Below are positions 33,131-41,718 of a stretch of DNA of 64,000 bases, in pieces. Made by a program: the position numbers and the translations under genes. The DNA is from Flavobacteriales bacterium (GTDB lineage: Bacteria > Bacteroidota > Bacteroidia > Flavobacteriales_F > PHOS-HE28), in contig JAIOIH010000062.1 in assembly GCA_019912395.1 (NCBI GenBank), positions 62,001 through 126,000 of the forward strand, in the 5' to 3' direction. The notes under the pieces are model-generated. The model made no database searches, was not told the DNA's origin, and worked only from the letters and a program-made list of their open reading frames with translations. Every line of letters starts with the position of its first letter. The first letter of the stretch is position 1.

Positions 33131-36100
33131 ATGCGAAATGTTCTGACCTTGCCCTTGCGAACCCTTTTCAGCCTCTGCTTTCTGGCCTGTGCCGGCACCT
33201 TGGTACAGGCGCAGCAGTTCAGCATATCCGGTGGCGACATCTCCACGTGCTCCGGTGTATTGGAGGATACCGGTGGCCCTACCGGTTCATATGGGAACAA
33301 TGAGAATTTCACGATAACCATTTGCCCGGACATCCCGGGGGATGCCATCTCCTTGAACTGGATAGTCTTCGACCTGAGCCAGCAGTTGCCCAACCCACTG
33401 GACCGGATCAGGATCTGGGACGGGAACAGCACGGCTGCCACCTTCCTGGGAGAATACACAGGCACGGCACTCCAAGGCTTGATCAGCTCGGCCACCCTGT
33501 ACAACCTCAGTGGCTGCCTCACGGTGCAGTTCACCTCCAACAGTGGCGGGGTGGGCAATTTCGCTGCCGGGATCACCTGCTACACCCCGTGTGAGCGACC
33601 TACCGCAGTGGCCACCATGACGGAACCGACGCCTGCGCTGATCTGTGTAGGTGAGGAGGTTTCCTTTGATGGTACCGGATCCTACCCCGCTGCGGGTACC
33701 ACGTTCACCCTCGTGGAATACAACTGGGATTTTGATGATGGCACCATCGTGGACTCCCCCACCGCCACGCATAGCTGGTCCGAGCCGGGTGAATATGTGG
33801 TCCAGCTGAACCTGGTGGACGACAATGGCTGCGTGAACGCCAACGTGGTGGACCTACAGGTGCTGGTGAGCACCACGCCCGTGTTCGCAGGGACCATGGA
33901 AAGCGTGGAGACCTGCCTGGGTGCCACCGTGGACCTGAACGCCGTGGTGACGCCGGTTACTTGGACGGGGATCCCTGAAGCCAATTTTGGGGACGGTGTC
34001 TACCTGCCGGACGACCTGGGGATCCCGTTCACGAGTGAACTGGTCTTTACCCAGTTCGATCCAGGCCAGACGGTGGTGAGCACAAGTGATATTCTTTCGG
34101 TCTGCGTGAATATGGAGCACAGCTTCCTGGGCGATCTGGTGGTGCAACTGAGCTGCCCCGGCGGGCAAACAATGGTCATGCACCAGCAGGGCGGCGGTGG
34201 CACCTATATCGGCGGTGCCAATGACGGGGACAGCAACCAAAATCCCGTGGCGGGCGAGTGCTGGAACTACTGCTGGAGCCCCACGTCCACCTTGGGTACT
34301 TGGGCCCAAAGCGCCAACAATGGAGCCACCCCGCATGTGATGCAGGGCGGAACCCCGCCCAACAATGCATTGATCCCGGACACCTATACCTCGCTGCAGC
34401 CCTTCACCAACCTGATCGGTTGCCCGCTGAACGGCACTTGGACCTTCACCATCACAGACCTCTGGGGAGCTGACAACGGTTTCCTGTGCGATTGGTCGCT
34501 GAACTTCGACCCGGCCATCATTCCCGATGCCACGCAGTTCACTCCGGTGCTCGGAAGCACGATCGACTCCGCTGGATGGACGGGACCTGCCCTGGTCACT
34601 GACCCTACGAATCCACTTGCTGGGATAGCCACACCTTCCGGTCCGGGCTCGTACGATTACAGCTTCCATGTGACCGACAACTTCGGTTGCACTTACGACA
34701 CTTCCATTACCGTGATCGTTGCACCACAGATGGAGGTGGATGCCGGACCGGACCTGACCCTCTGCAACGATTCCCTGCCGATGGCCGGAGCGATCACCGC
34801 CAACGGCCCCCCCTCCACCTGCACGTGGACCATTGGCCTGTACGATAGCTGGGGCGATGGCTGGAACGGGAACGGCTCGATCACCGTGACCGTGGACGGG
34901 GTCAGTACGAACTACACCAACCAAAGTGGCGGAGGAAACCAGCAGACCGCCAACATCACGGTGAGCAGCGGCTCCACGGTGAGCATCTCCTACAATCCGG
35001 GCAGTTTCAACAACGAGAACTCCTTCACCCTGTTCGATGACCAGGGAACCGTGGTGTATGCATCGCCCAACAATCCTCCCGCCGGCCAGAACTGGGCCGG
35101 AACGGCCCTTTGCGGAGGAGCTCCTCCGGTGACCTTCCAATGGACCCCGGTTACGGGGTTGGCTGACCCCTCAGATCCTGAAAGTCTGGTGTGGGTCACC
35201 GATTCCACTTGGTACCATCTATCGGTCTATCCCACCGGCAGCCCCGAGTGTGCCGTGAGCGACAGTGTGCTGGTGGTACCACCCCCACAATTGGATCCCG
35301 GTGAGGATGGAACCGCGATCGTCTGCGAGTCCTCACCGGCCTTCCTGATGACCGACTCCCTGGGCGGCACCCCCGACCTTGGTGGCTTATGGACCTCGGC
35401 CCAAGGTAGCGAACCCGACACCTTCACACCGGTGGGCCATGCCCCGGGCTTGTACGCGTTCACCTATACCGTGACCACCCCGGCTGGCTGCATGGGCACA
35501 TCACAGCTGGAGGTTACGGTGATCCCTGACACGGACCCCACCTGCTGCGGGGTTCCCGATGCCGGCGAGGACAACTACTCCTGCACACTTTCCATTGAAC
35601 TTCAGGCTACACCGGGCAACACCGGCGTGGGCGAATGGAGCGGACCCGTCGGCGCTGTTTTTGCCGACATGCTGTCACCCAACACCACCGTGACCATGCC
35701 ACCCGGCGGGGGTGGGTCACACTGGTTCTATTGGCGTGAGAACGATGGGGCGTACTGCAACACCGTGGACAGTGTGCTGATGACGTTCACCGACCCCATT
35801 GTAATGACTTTCAGCACCACCGATGCGGTGTGCTTCACTTACTGCGACGGCACCGCAAAGGTGACGACCACGGGGGGGAACACGGCCGATGACTTTACCT
35901 ACACGTGGTCCGCGGGAACCGCAGGGGCAGCTCCGGACAGCGTGAGCGGCCTCTGTGCGGGTACCTATCAGTTGATGCTGACGGATGACAACGGTTGCAC
36001 CGCCACCGACAGCCTCACCATCTCCGAACCGGTGCTCCTCCAGATCGATTCAATGGCCAGCCTGCCTGTTACCTGCTCCGGTGATTGCGATGGCCAAGTG

Positions 36101-36802
36101 ATGATCCACGATGCCGAAGCCGTGGAATACAGCTTCAACGGCGGTGCGGTCTGGGATAGTGACCCCGTGCTGACGGATGCGTGCGAAGGCTTGTACCAGC
36201 TCCGCATCCGTGATGCCGCAGGTTGCTTGGGCATCGGTGCCATCATGGTCACCGGCCCCCCACCGGTTGAAGCGGATTTCGTGTGGGGACCCACACCCGC
36301 CACCGTGGACAACCCGATCCTGTATTTCCACAGCACGAGCACCGGTGCACAGCGGTACCTCTGGGATATTGCAGGGCTTGCCCAAAGCACCCATTCGGAC
36401 ACTTCGTACATCTTCAGCAACAGGGAGCCGGGTGTTTACCCGATCTGCCTTACCGCATACAACTACAACGAGTGCCAGGATTCCACGTGCTACGACGTGA
36501 CCATCGAGGATGTGCTGGAGCCCTATGTGCCCAACGCGTTCACCCCGAACGGTGATGGCCAGAACGACGTGTTCCTCATGAGCACCAACATCCCTGCGAC
36601 CACGAAGTTCGAGATGCTCATCTATGACCGGTGGGGCCAGCTCGTCTTCAAAACAGAGGACCCGTACGAACCCTGGCTGGGCAGTAAGAACAACAGCGGC
36701 GCGGTGCTATCCTCCGGCGTGTACGTATACCGGATCCGATACGAGATCGCCCGCACACAGAGCAAGCGGGAACTGATGGGCCATGTCTCGCTGCTGAAAT
36801 AA
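33131..36802 (+). CDS. T9SS-exported multidomain surface protein (CUB-like, PKD, P-domain, CHU_C)
   Basis: The 1223-residue protein has a signal peptide (MRNVLTLPLRTLFSLCFLAC) followed by a CUB-like domain ('CSGVLEDTGGPTGSYGNNEN', 'IRIWDGNSTAATFLGEYTGT'). A PKD domain ('VEYNWDFDDGTIVDSPTATH', 'GEYVVQLNLVDDNGC') comes next, then a proprotein-convertase P-like domain ('MEHSFLGDLVVQLSCPGG', 'LNGTWTFTITDLWGADNG'). Further Ig-like and SprB-type modules follow ('TCTWTIGLYDSWGDGWNGNG', 'CTATDSLTISEP'). It ends with the CHU_C domain 'NAFTPNGDGQNDVF' and 'IYDRWGQLVFKTEDPYEPW'. It is exported by type IX secretion. Likely an adhesin; no catalytic domain is apparent. Confidence 0.93.
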   Translation: MRNVLTLPLRTLFSLCFLACAGTLVQAQQFSISGGDISTCSGVLEDTGGPTGSYGNNENFTITICPDIPGDAISLNWIVFDLSQQLPNPLDRIRIWDGNSTAATFLGEYTGTALQGLISSATLYNLSGCLTVQFTSNSGGVGNFAAGITCYTPCERPTAVATMTEPTPALICVGEEVSFDGTGSYPAAGTTFTLVEYNWDFDDGTIVDSPTATHSWSEPGEYVVQLNLVDDNGCVNANVVDLQVLVSTTPVFAGTMESVETCLGATVDLNAVVTPVTWTGIPEANFGDGVYLPDDLGIPFTSELVFTQFDPGQTVVSTSDILSVCVNMEHSFLGDLVVQLSCPGGQTMVMHQQGGGGTYIGGANDGDSNQNPVAGECWNYCWSPTSTLGTWAQSANNGATPHVMQGGTPPNNALIPDTYTSLQPFTNLIGCPLNGTWTFTITDLWGADNGFLCDWSLNFDPAIIPDATQFTPVLGSTIDSAGWTGPALVTDPTNPLAGIATPSGPGSYDYSFHVTDNFGCTYDTSITVIVAPQMEVDAGPDLTLCNDSLPMAGAITANGPPSTCTWTIGLYDSWGDGWNGNGSITVTVDGVSTNYTNQSGGGNQQTANITVSSGSTVSISYNPGSFNNENSFTLFDDQGTVVYASPNNPPAGQNWAGTALCGGAPPVTFQWTPVTGLADPSDPESLVWVTDSTWYHLSVYPTGSPECAVSDSVLVVPPPQLDPGEDGTAIVCESSPAFLMTDSLGGTPDLGGLWTSAQGSEPDTFTPVGHAPGLYAFTYTVTTPAGCMGTSQLEVTVIPDTDPTCCGVPDAGEDNYSCTLSIELQATPGNTGVGEWSGPVGAVFADMLSPNTTVTMPPGGGGSHWFYWRENDGAYCNTVDSVLMTFTDPIVMTFSTTDAVCFTYCDGTAKVTTTGGNTADDFTYTWSAGTAGAAPDSVSGLCAGTYQLMLTDDNGCTATDSLTISEPVLLQIDSMASLPVTCSGDCDGQVMIHDAEAVEYSFNGGAVWDSDPVLTDACEGLYQLRIRDAAGCLGIGAIMVTGPPPVEADFVWGPTPATVDNPILYFHSTSTGAQRYLWDIAGLAQSTHSDTSYIFSNREPGVYPICLTAYNYNECQDSTCYDVTIEDVLEPYVPNAFTPNGDGQNDVFLMSTNIPATTKFEMLIYDRWGQLVFKTEDPYEPWLGSKNNSGAVLSSGVYVYRIRYEIARTQSKRELMGHVSLLK

Positions 36803-36946
36803 GCGGTGGCCGGCAACGCCGCGATCGGGGGTACTGGGCTGAAGTCCGATGAAGGGGCAGCGCCCGGACCGTCATCCCAAAGGGATACCGCAATGCCCGT
36901 AAGGTTCAACGGTCCCCGATCAGTCGGGTCCATTATGATCGACTTG

Positions 36947-36960
36947 CCCCGAAGCCGGGG
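36947..36960. terminator. Short GC hairpin between convergent genes
   Basis: CCCCG-aagc-CGGGG lies between the CHU_C gene and the small basic-protein gene, where bidirectional termination would be expected. No T-run follows. Confidence 0.3.
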
Positions 36961-36995
36961 ATCAAATGATGCCCAACTTCCTTACAGGCGAGTGC

Positions 36996-37139
36996 TCAAG
37001 CCTTCTTGGCCGACTTCTTCACTGCCTTCTTGGTGGTCGCAGCCTTGACGGGAGATGCTGCGGTAGCCTCCCTCCACTTTGCGAGTTTCTCGGTGGCCTT
37101 GCGCTTGCGGATGGCTTGCGCCCTTGGATCCTGTGGCAT
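36996..37139 (-). CDS. Very small Lys/Ala-rich basic protein (47 aa), histone-H1-tail-like
   Basis: The minus-strand frame starts MPQDPRAQAIRKRKATEKLA, continues KWREATAASPVKAATTKK and ends AVKKSAKKA before TGA. The second half is a KAA/KKA-rich tail like that of histone-H1-like nucleoid proteins (Hc1 type) and other nucleic-acid-binding tails. It has its own promoter-like box (TATATTCG) 18 nt upstream. It is probably a small nucleoid- or ribosome-associated protein. Being this short, it could also be missed or spurious, but the composition is coherent and the start is well placed. Confidence 0.62.
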   Translation of the reverse strand: MPQDPRAQAIRKRKATEKLAKWREATAASPVKAATTKKAVKKSAKKA

Positions 37140-37157
37140 CGTTCGTTAATTGGGCCG

Positions 37158-37165
37158 CGAATATA
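37158..37165 (-). promoter_or_regulatory. Candidate -7 box of the small basic protein gene
   Basis: Minus-strand TATATTCG followed by CGGCC, almost identical to the sucC box (TACATTCGCGGCC). Confidence 0.33.
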
Positions 37166-37277
37166 GGTCGACGGTGCCGATCAACAAGATGTTCACGAAC
37201 GGTTGCCCTAGTAGTGGCATCCTTCAGCGCCCAAGAAATTCCCGCCTTCACTGGAGACCAATTGCGTGGCAGTTCGA

Positions 37278-38978
37278 TCACCCCCGCACCAGCTTCCGGT
37301 ACTTCAAGCGCTTGGGCACCACATCCCCTACCCGCTTCCTGTAGTTCTCCTCGTAGTCGCTGAAGCCGCCCTCGAACCAGTAAACGTTGCTATCGCCCTC
37401 GAATGCGAGGATGTGCGTGCATACGCGGTCCAGGAACCAACGGTCGTGGCTGATGATGACGGCGCATCCACTGTAGTCCTGGATGCCTTCTTCCAAGGCT
37501 CGCAGGGTGTTCACGTCCAGGTCGTTGGTCGGTTCGTCGAGCAGGAGCACGTTGCTGCCGTTCTTCAGTGTCATGGCCAAGTGCAGGCGGTTGCGTTCCC
37601 CCCCGGAGAGTATGCCCACCTTTTTGTTCTGGTCCGGGCCGGTAAAGTTGAACCGCGCGAGGTAGGCGCGGCTGTTCACCAAGGTCCCGCCGATGGACAT
37701 CATCTCCTGGCTGTTGCTCAGCACCTCCCATACGGTCTTTTCCGGCGAGAGGTCCTTGTGGCTTTGATCCACATACGCCAGTTGCACGGTATCGCCGAGG
37801 GTGATCGTGCCGGAATCGGCCTTCTCCTCCCCCATCACCATGCGGAACAGCGTGGTCTTGCCCGCGCCGTTCGGGCCGATGATGCCGACGATGCCGGCGG
37901 GCGGCAGCGTGAAGCTGACATCCTCGAAGAGCACGCGGTCGCCAAAGGCCTTGGACACGTTCTTGAACTCGATCACCTTGTCGCCCAAGCGTTGTCCGTT
38001 GGGAATGAAGATCTCCAGCTTGGATTCCTTCTCCTTCACGGTCTCGCTCTGCATCTTCTCGTAGTTCTCCAGGCGGGCCTTGCTCTTGGTGCGGCGCGCC
38101 TTGGCATTACTGCGCACCCACTCAAGTTCCTGCTTGAGGATGCGGTTGCGCTTGCTTTCACTTTTTTCCTCCTGCGTCAGTCGGGCGGTCTTCTGCTCCA
38201 GCCAATTGGTGTAGTTGCCCTTGTAGGGGATGCCTTCTCCCCGGTCCAGTTCCAGGATCCAGCCGGCCACGTTGTCCAGGAAATAGCGATCGTGGGTGAT
38301 AGCGATCACCGTGCCCTTGTAGCTGTCCAGGTGTTGCTCCAGCCAGGCCACGCTCTCGGCATCCAAGTGGTTGGTCGGTTCGTCCAGCAGCAGGATGTCC
38401 GGTGCTTGCAGAAGCAGGCGGCACAAGGCCACCCGGCGACGTTCTCCACCGGAAAGCACACTGATCTTGGCATCCGGCTCCGGGCAGCGCAGTGCATCCA
38501 TGGCAATATCCAACTTCTGGTCGATCTCCCATGCGCCGTTGGCCTCGATCTTATCCTGGAGCGCACCCTGCCGGGTGATCAGCTTCTCCATCTTGTCCGG
38601 ATCCTCGAGCACTTCGGGGTCGGCGAACTTGTTGTTCACGTCCTCATATTCCTTCAGCAGGTCCATGATGGGTTGCACGCCTTCTCGCACGATCTCGATC
38701 ACGGTCTTGCTCTCGTCCAGCACCGGCTCCTGTTCCAAGTGCCCGATGCTGTACCCCGGGGTAAGGTGTACTTCGCCTTGATACTCGGTGTCCTTCCCGG
38801 CGATGATGCGCATCAAGGTGGATTTCCCCGAACCGTTGAGCCCAAGGATCCCGATCTTGGCTCCATAGTAGAAACCGAGGTAGATATCCTTGAGAATGGT
38901 TTTCCCCGTAGGTAGGGTCTTCCCCACCTTCACCATGTTGTAAATGATCTGCCTGCCTTCTTCTGCCATCTTTGCCAC
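37278..38978 (-). CDS. ettA: EttA, energy-dependent translational throttle ABC-F ATPase
   Basis: The 566-residue protein has two ABC cassettes and no membrane segment. The first has Walker A 'GLNGSGKST', signature 'LSGGERRRVALCRLLL' and Walker B 'DILLLDEPTNHLD'. The second has 'GPNGAGKTT', 'LSGGERNRLHLAMTLK' and 'NVLLLDEPTNDLD'. The charged linker between them ('EWVRSNAKARRTKSKARLEN') and an inserted arm in the first cassette are diagnostic of EttA. It binds the ribosomal E site and gates entry into elongation according to ATP/ADP. The start could be 38978 or 38969. A GACCTTTG box lies about 46 nt upstream. Confidence 0.95.
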   Translation of the reverse strand: MAKMAEEGRQIIYNMVKVGKTLPTGKTILKDIYLGFYYGAKIGILGLNGSGKSTLMRIIAGKDTEYQGEVHLTPGYSIGHLEQEPVLDESKTVIEIVREGVQPIMDLLKEYEDVNNKFADPEVLEDPDKMEKLITRQGALQDKIEANGAWEIDQKLDIAMDALRCPEPDAKISVLSGGERRRVALCRLLLQAPDILLLDEPTNHLDAESVAWLEQHLDSYKGTVIAITHDRYFLDNVAGWILELDRGEGIPYKGNYTNWLEQKTARLTQEEKSESKRNRILKQELEWVRSNAKARRTKSKARLENYEKMQSETVKEKESKLEIFIPNGQRLGDKVIEFKNVSKAFGDRVLFEDVSFTLPPAGIVGIIGPNGAGKTTLFRMVMGEEKADSGTITLGDTVQLAYVDQSHKDLSPEKTVWEVLSNSQEMMSIGGTLVNSRAYLARFNFTGPDQNKKVGILSGGERNRLHLAMTLKNGSNVLLLDEPTNDLDVNTLRALEEGIQDYSGCAVIISHDRWFLDRVCTHILAFEGDSNVYWFEGGFSDYEENYRKRVGDVVPKRLKYRKLVRG

Positions 38979-39024
38979 GTATTTCAGCGGAAAGGAACGT
39001 ACCTGAGCCGCTATTTTGCGGCTG

Positions 39025-39032
39025 CAAAGGTC
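39025..39032 (-). promoter_or_regulatory. Candidate -7 box of ettA
   Basis: Minus-strand GACCTTTG followed by C, the same string as at 32464 and 49222. Confidence 0.3.
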
Positions 39033-39092
39033 CGTGATCTTTTCCGATCGGCGGAGCGGGTGGTTCAGCCGCCCTGTTAATGCCTCACAAGG

Positions 39093-40607
39093 CTAGCGGG
39101 TACCGAACAGTTCCAAACGGCCCCAGCCCTGCAGCAACTGGAGATCGGGGAGGGATGCCCGGCTCAGTTCCGCATCCAACAGCACGCCTTCCACTGTTTG
39201 CCCGTGGCCCGGTGATACCAGCACATAAGTCCTTCCGGCAGCTCGCCCCCGACGGAGCACTTGCGGATCGCCATGTTCGCGTGCCAGATAGAAGCCCACG
39301 GGTGCATTCCAAGGCAATTGCACGCACACCCGGTCATCGCTATTGGTGTTGGTCTTTATCCAGGCGGCGGCCATTTGTGCTTCCGGGTAGCGCTCCACTG
39401 TATCACCCTCACCGCGCACACCGAGCCAACCGAAGATCAGGAGCATGGCCGCACCGGCGACAAGCGTTCGTTGGGACTTGGTGAAGTTGGGCACCATCTT
39501 GTCCCGTACCACTTTCAGCAGGTAGAACAGGCCGATGGCGCTTCCCAGATGGAATACCGGCAGGCTGAAGGTCCAAACCGCCGGCGGAGCCACTACCAAC
39601 TGTAGCAGCACCAAGGGCACGGTGCCCACCACCAGAGCGAACAGGAGCAGGCGGTACTTCACGCTGATGTAGGCCGCATAGGTCATGCCTACAGCTCCGG
39701 CGAACGCCAAGAATGAAGAGGACGTGCCAGTGAAATAGGCCCAGAGATCGAACGCCCGGTCCTGTTGCGAGTTGACAAAAGAGGTCCACGTATTTTCCAC
39801 CACCGATGGATGGTGAAGGAGTTGATCCAAGCTGTGAACCACCACCACGGGCGTATAGAAGAGAAGAACGAGGGTGCAGGAAAGCAGCAATGCACCGGTC
39901 AGCTTCATCACACGGCGCCGTAAAGAGCTCTGGTAATTGGAGACCAGCATGAAGAAAGCCCAGGAAAAAACCATCACGGCCGGATAGATCATCGCCGGGG
40001 AGACCCACATGCCCAATGCGCAGAACAGGGCCAGGAACGCGGCGCTCACCAAATTATCGGACTTCACGAAATGCCGCGCTGCCAGCAGGGAACTGATGGT
40101 AAAGAGCCAAATGAAGCTGTAGCCCCGGGCGATGGCCGAGTATTCCACCAACGGTCCGTTCACCGCCACCAGGCACAACGTGATCACGGCGATGTGGCGA
40201 TTGAACACCACACGGGCGAAGGCATAGCACAGCGGCATCACCAGTATTCCGGCCAGCAGTGCGGGAAGGCGCAGGGACCAGGGTTGCACGCCGAAGACCA
40301 AGGTGGAGGCCCGTGCCAAGGCGGAGAAGAGGATCTGGTTGCTGGTGAACAAATAATCGCTGAACAGGAAGCTGAACGAACGGCCGGCGTAATGCACGTA
40401 GGTCAGTGCCTCGTCGTAGGTCACCGGCTCGTTCATCCGCAAAATGCGCAGCACCACGCCCACTAGCAGGACAAAGAGCACGAATCGTTTGTGGTTGGTA
40501 CTGGACCGGGCAAAGAGGCGCGAGAGCGAGGTGCGCAGGTCTGCCCGGAATCCCTTCCACCCGGGTTGATGTTCCTTTCTACGGCGGCGTTTCGATCTTT
40601 CAGCCAT
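39093..40607 (-). CDS. GT39/ArnT-like membrane glycosyltransferase
   Basis: The 504-residue protein has about ten hydrophobic helices and the GT-C features of the dolichyl-phosphate-mannosyltransferase-like superfamily. 'RMNEPVTYDEALTYVHYAGR' holds the acidic residue pair of the first periplasmic loop, and 'LPALLAGILVMPLCYAFARV' is the typical following helix. A soluble C-terminal part carries 'AAAWIKTNTNSDDRVCVQLP'. It should transfer a sugar from a polyprenyl-phosphate donor on the outer face of the inner membrane; the acceptor is unknown. A very basic N-terminus (MAERSKRRRRKEH) supports the start at 40607. Confidence 0.82.
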   Translation of the reverse strand: MAERSKRRRRKEHQPGWKGFRADLRTSLSRLFARSSTNHKRFVLFVLLVGVVLRILRMNEPVTYDEALTYVHYAGRSFSFLFSDYLFTSNQILFSALARASTLVFGVQPWSLRLPALLAGILVMPLCYAFARVVFNRHIAVITLCLVAVNGPLVEYSAIARGYSFIWLFTISSLLAARHFVKSDNLVSAAFLALFCALGMWVSPAMIYPAVMVFSWAFFMLVSNYQSSLRRRVMKLTGALLLSCTLVLLFYTPVVVVHSLDQLLHHPSVVENTWTSFVNSQQDRAFDLWAYFTGTSSSFLAFAGAVGMTYAAYISVKYRLLLFALVVGTVPLVLLQLVVAPPAVWTFSLPVFHLGSAIGLFYLLKVVRDKMVPNFTKSQRTLVAGAAMLLIFGWLGVRGEGDTVERYPEAQMAAAWIKTNTNSDDRVCVQLPWNAPVGFYLAREHGDPQVLRRGRAAGRTYVLVSPGHGQTVEGVLLDAELSRASLPDLQLLQGWGRLELFGTR

Positions 40608-40732
40608 GCGGGGGCGGACGGTCACGGATCGAACACGATCGATATGCTTGGAAGGTCCTGCGCCAAAAATAGAGGACGTGGAGGAATGGAACCGTTGGGG
40701 TTCGCAACTTCGCAGACCAGGAAACCGCTCGA

Positions 40733-41539
40733 ATGACACGCATTACCGAATCCCCCTCCCATTACGACCATCTCGAACGCATGTCCACCGGGGAGCTTCT
40801 GCAGAGCATCAACGCGGAGGATCGCACCGTGGCGGATGCCGTGGCCAGGGTGATCCCCAAGCTGGAGCCACTGGTGGACGCGATCACGGAACGCATGCGG
40901 CGCGGTGGAAGGCTGTTCTACATCGGGGCCGGTACCAGCGGTCGGCTCGGTATCGTGGATGCCAGTGAATGCCCGCCCACCTTCGGGGTTCCGCACGGCA
41001 TGGTGGTGGGCCTCATTGCGGGTGGCGACACCGCCATCCGCAAGGCGGTGGAGTTCGCTGAGGATGATCTGGAGCAAGGCTGGAAAGATCTCCAAGAGCA
41101 TGCGATCGGTGCGGATGATTCAGTGATCGGGATCGCTGCCAGCGGTGGTACACCCTATGTGGTAGGCGCCTTGGAGCAGGCCCGTATGGCCGGTGTGCTT
41201 ACAGCCTGCATCACCTGCAATCCCGGAAGCCCTGTCACACAGGTGTGCGAGCATCCGCTAGTGGCGGTAGTGGGTCCGGAGTTCGTCACCGGAAGCACGC
41301 GCATGAAGAGCGGCACGGCCCAAAAGCTGATCCTGAACATGACCAGTACCAGCGTCATGATCAAGCTGGGCTGCGTTAAGGGCAATCGCATGGTGGACAT
41401 GCAGTTGAGCAACAACAAGCTCGTGGACCGCGGCACACGTATGGTGATGGACAGCCTTGGTGTGGACTACGACACGGCGAACGCACTGCTGAAGAAACAT
41501 GGCAGCGTGCGGAAGGCGGTGGAGAGGGGAAGTCAATAA
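40733..41539 (+). CDS. murQ: N-acetylmuramic acid 6-phosphate etherase
   Basis: The enzyme cleaves the lactyl ether of MurNAc-6-phosphate to GlcNAc-6-phosphate and D-lactate in cell-wall recycling. The 268-residue protein has the SIS-domain pattern 'GGRLFYIGAGTSGRLGIVDA', then 'SECPPTFGVP', 'DDSVIGIAASGGTPYVVGAL', 'ITCNPGSPVTQVCEH' and 'PEFVTGSTRMKSGTAQKLIL'. The Glu of the 'AEDD' stretch corresponds to the catalytic acid region. It is divergent from the glycosyltransferase gene; no MurNAc kinase or PTS gene is adjacent. Confidence 0.95.
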   Translation: MTRITESPSHYDHLERMSTGELLQSINAEDRTVADAVARVIPKLEPLVDAITERMRRGGRLFYIGAGTSGRLGIVDASECPPTFGVPHGMVVGLIAGGDTAIRKAVEFAEDDLEQGWKDLQEHAIGADDSVIGIAASGGTPYVVGALEQARMAGVLTACITCNPGSPVTQVCEHPLVAVVGPEFVTGSTRMKSGTAQKLILNMTSTSVMIKLGCVKGNRMVDMQLSNNKLVDRGTRMVMDSLGVDYDTANALLKKHGSVRKAVERGSQ

Positions 41540-41718
41540 GAACAGGGTATCGCCGCAGAGGCACGGAGAACCCGAACCTCAACGTCGGGCTTGTCCATTC
41601 GTCAAGTGCTTGTTCCTCAGCGTCCCAGCGACCATCCAGACCTGCATTTCTCTACGCCCATGCAGCTCCATTCGCCCACATGCAATTCTCGACGTCTCCG
41701 CGTCCCGGCGGCCCTGCC

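Noticed and set aside
37266-38915. 549-codon plus-strand frame opposite ettA
   Set aside because: EttA is unmistakable on the other strand. The frame is an antisense shadow rich in His, Val and Gln with no motif.
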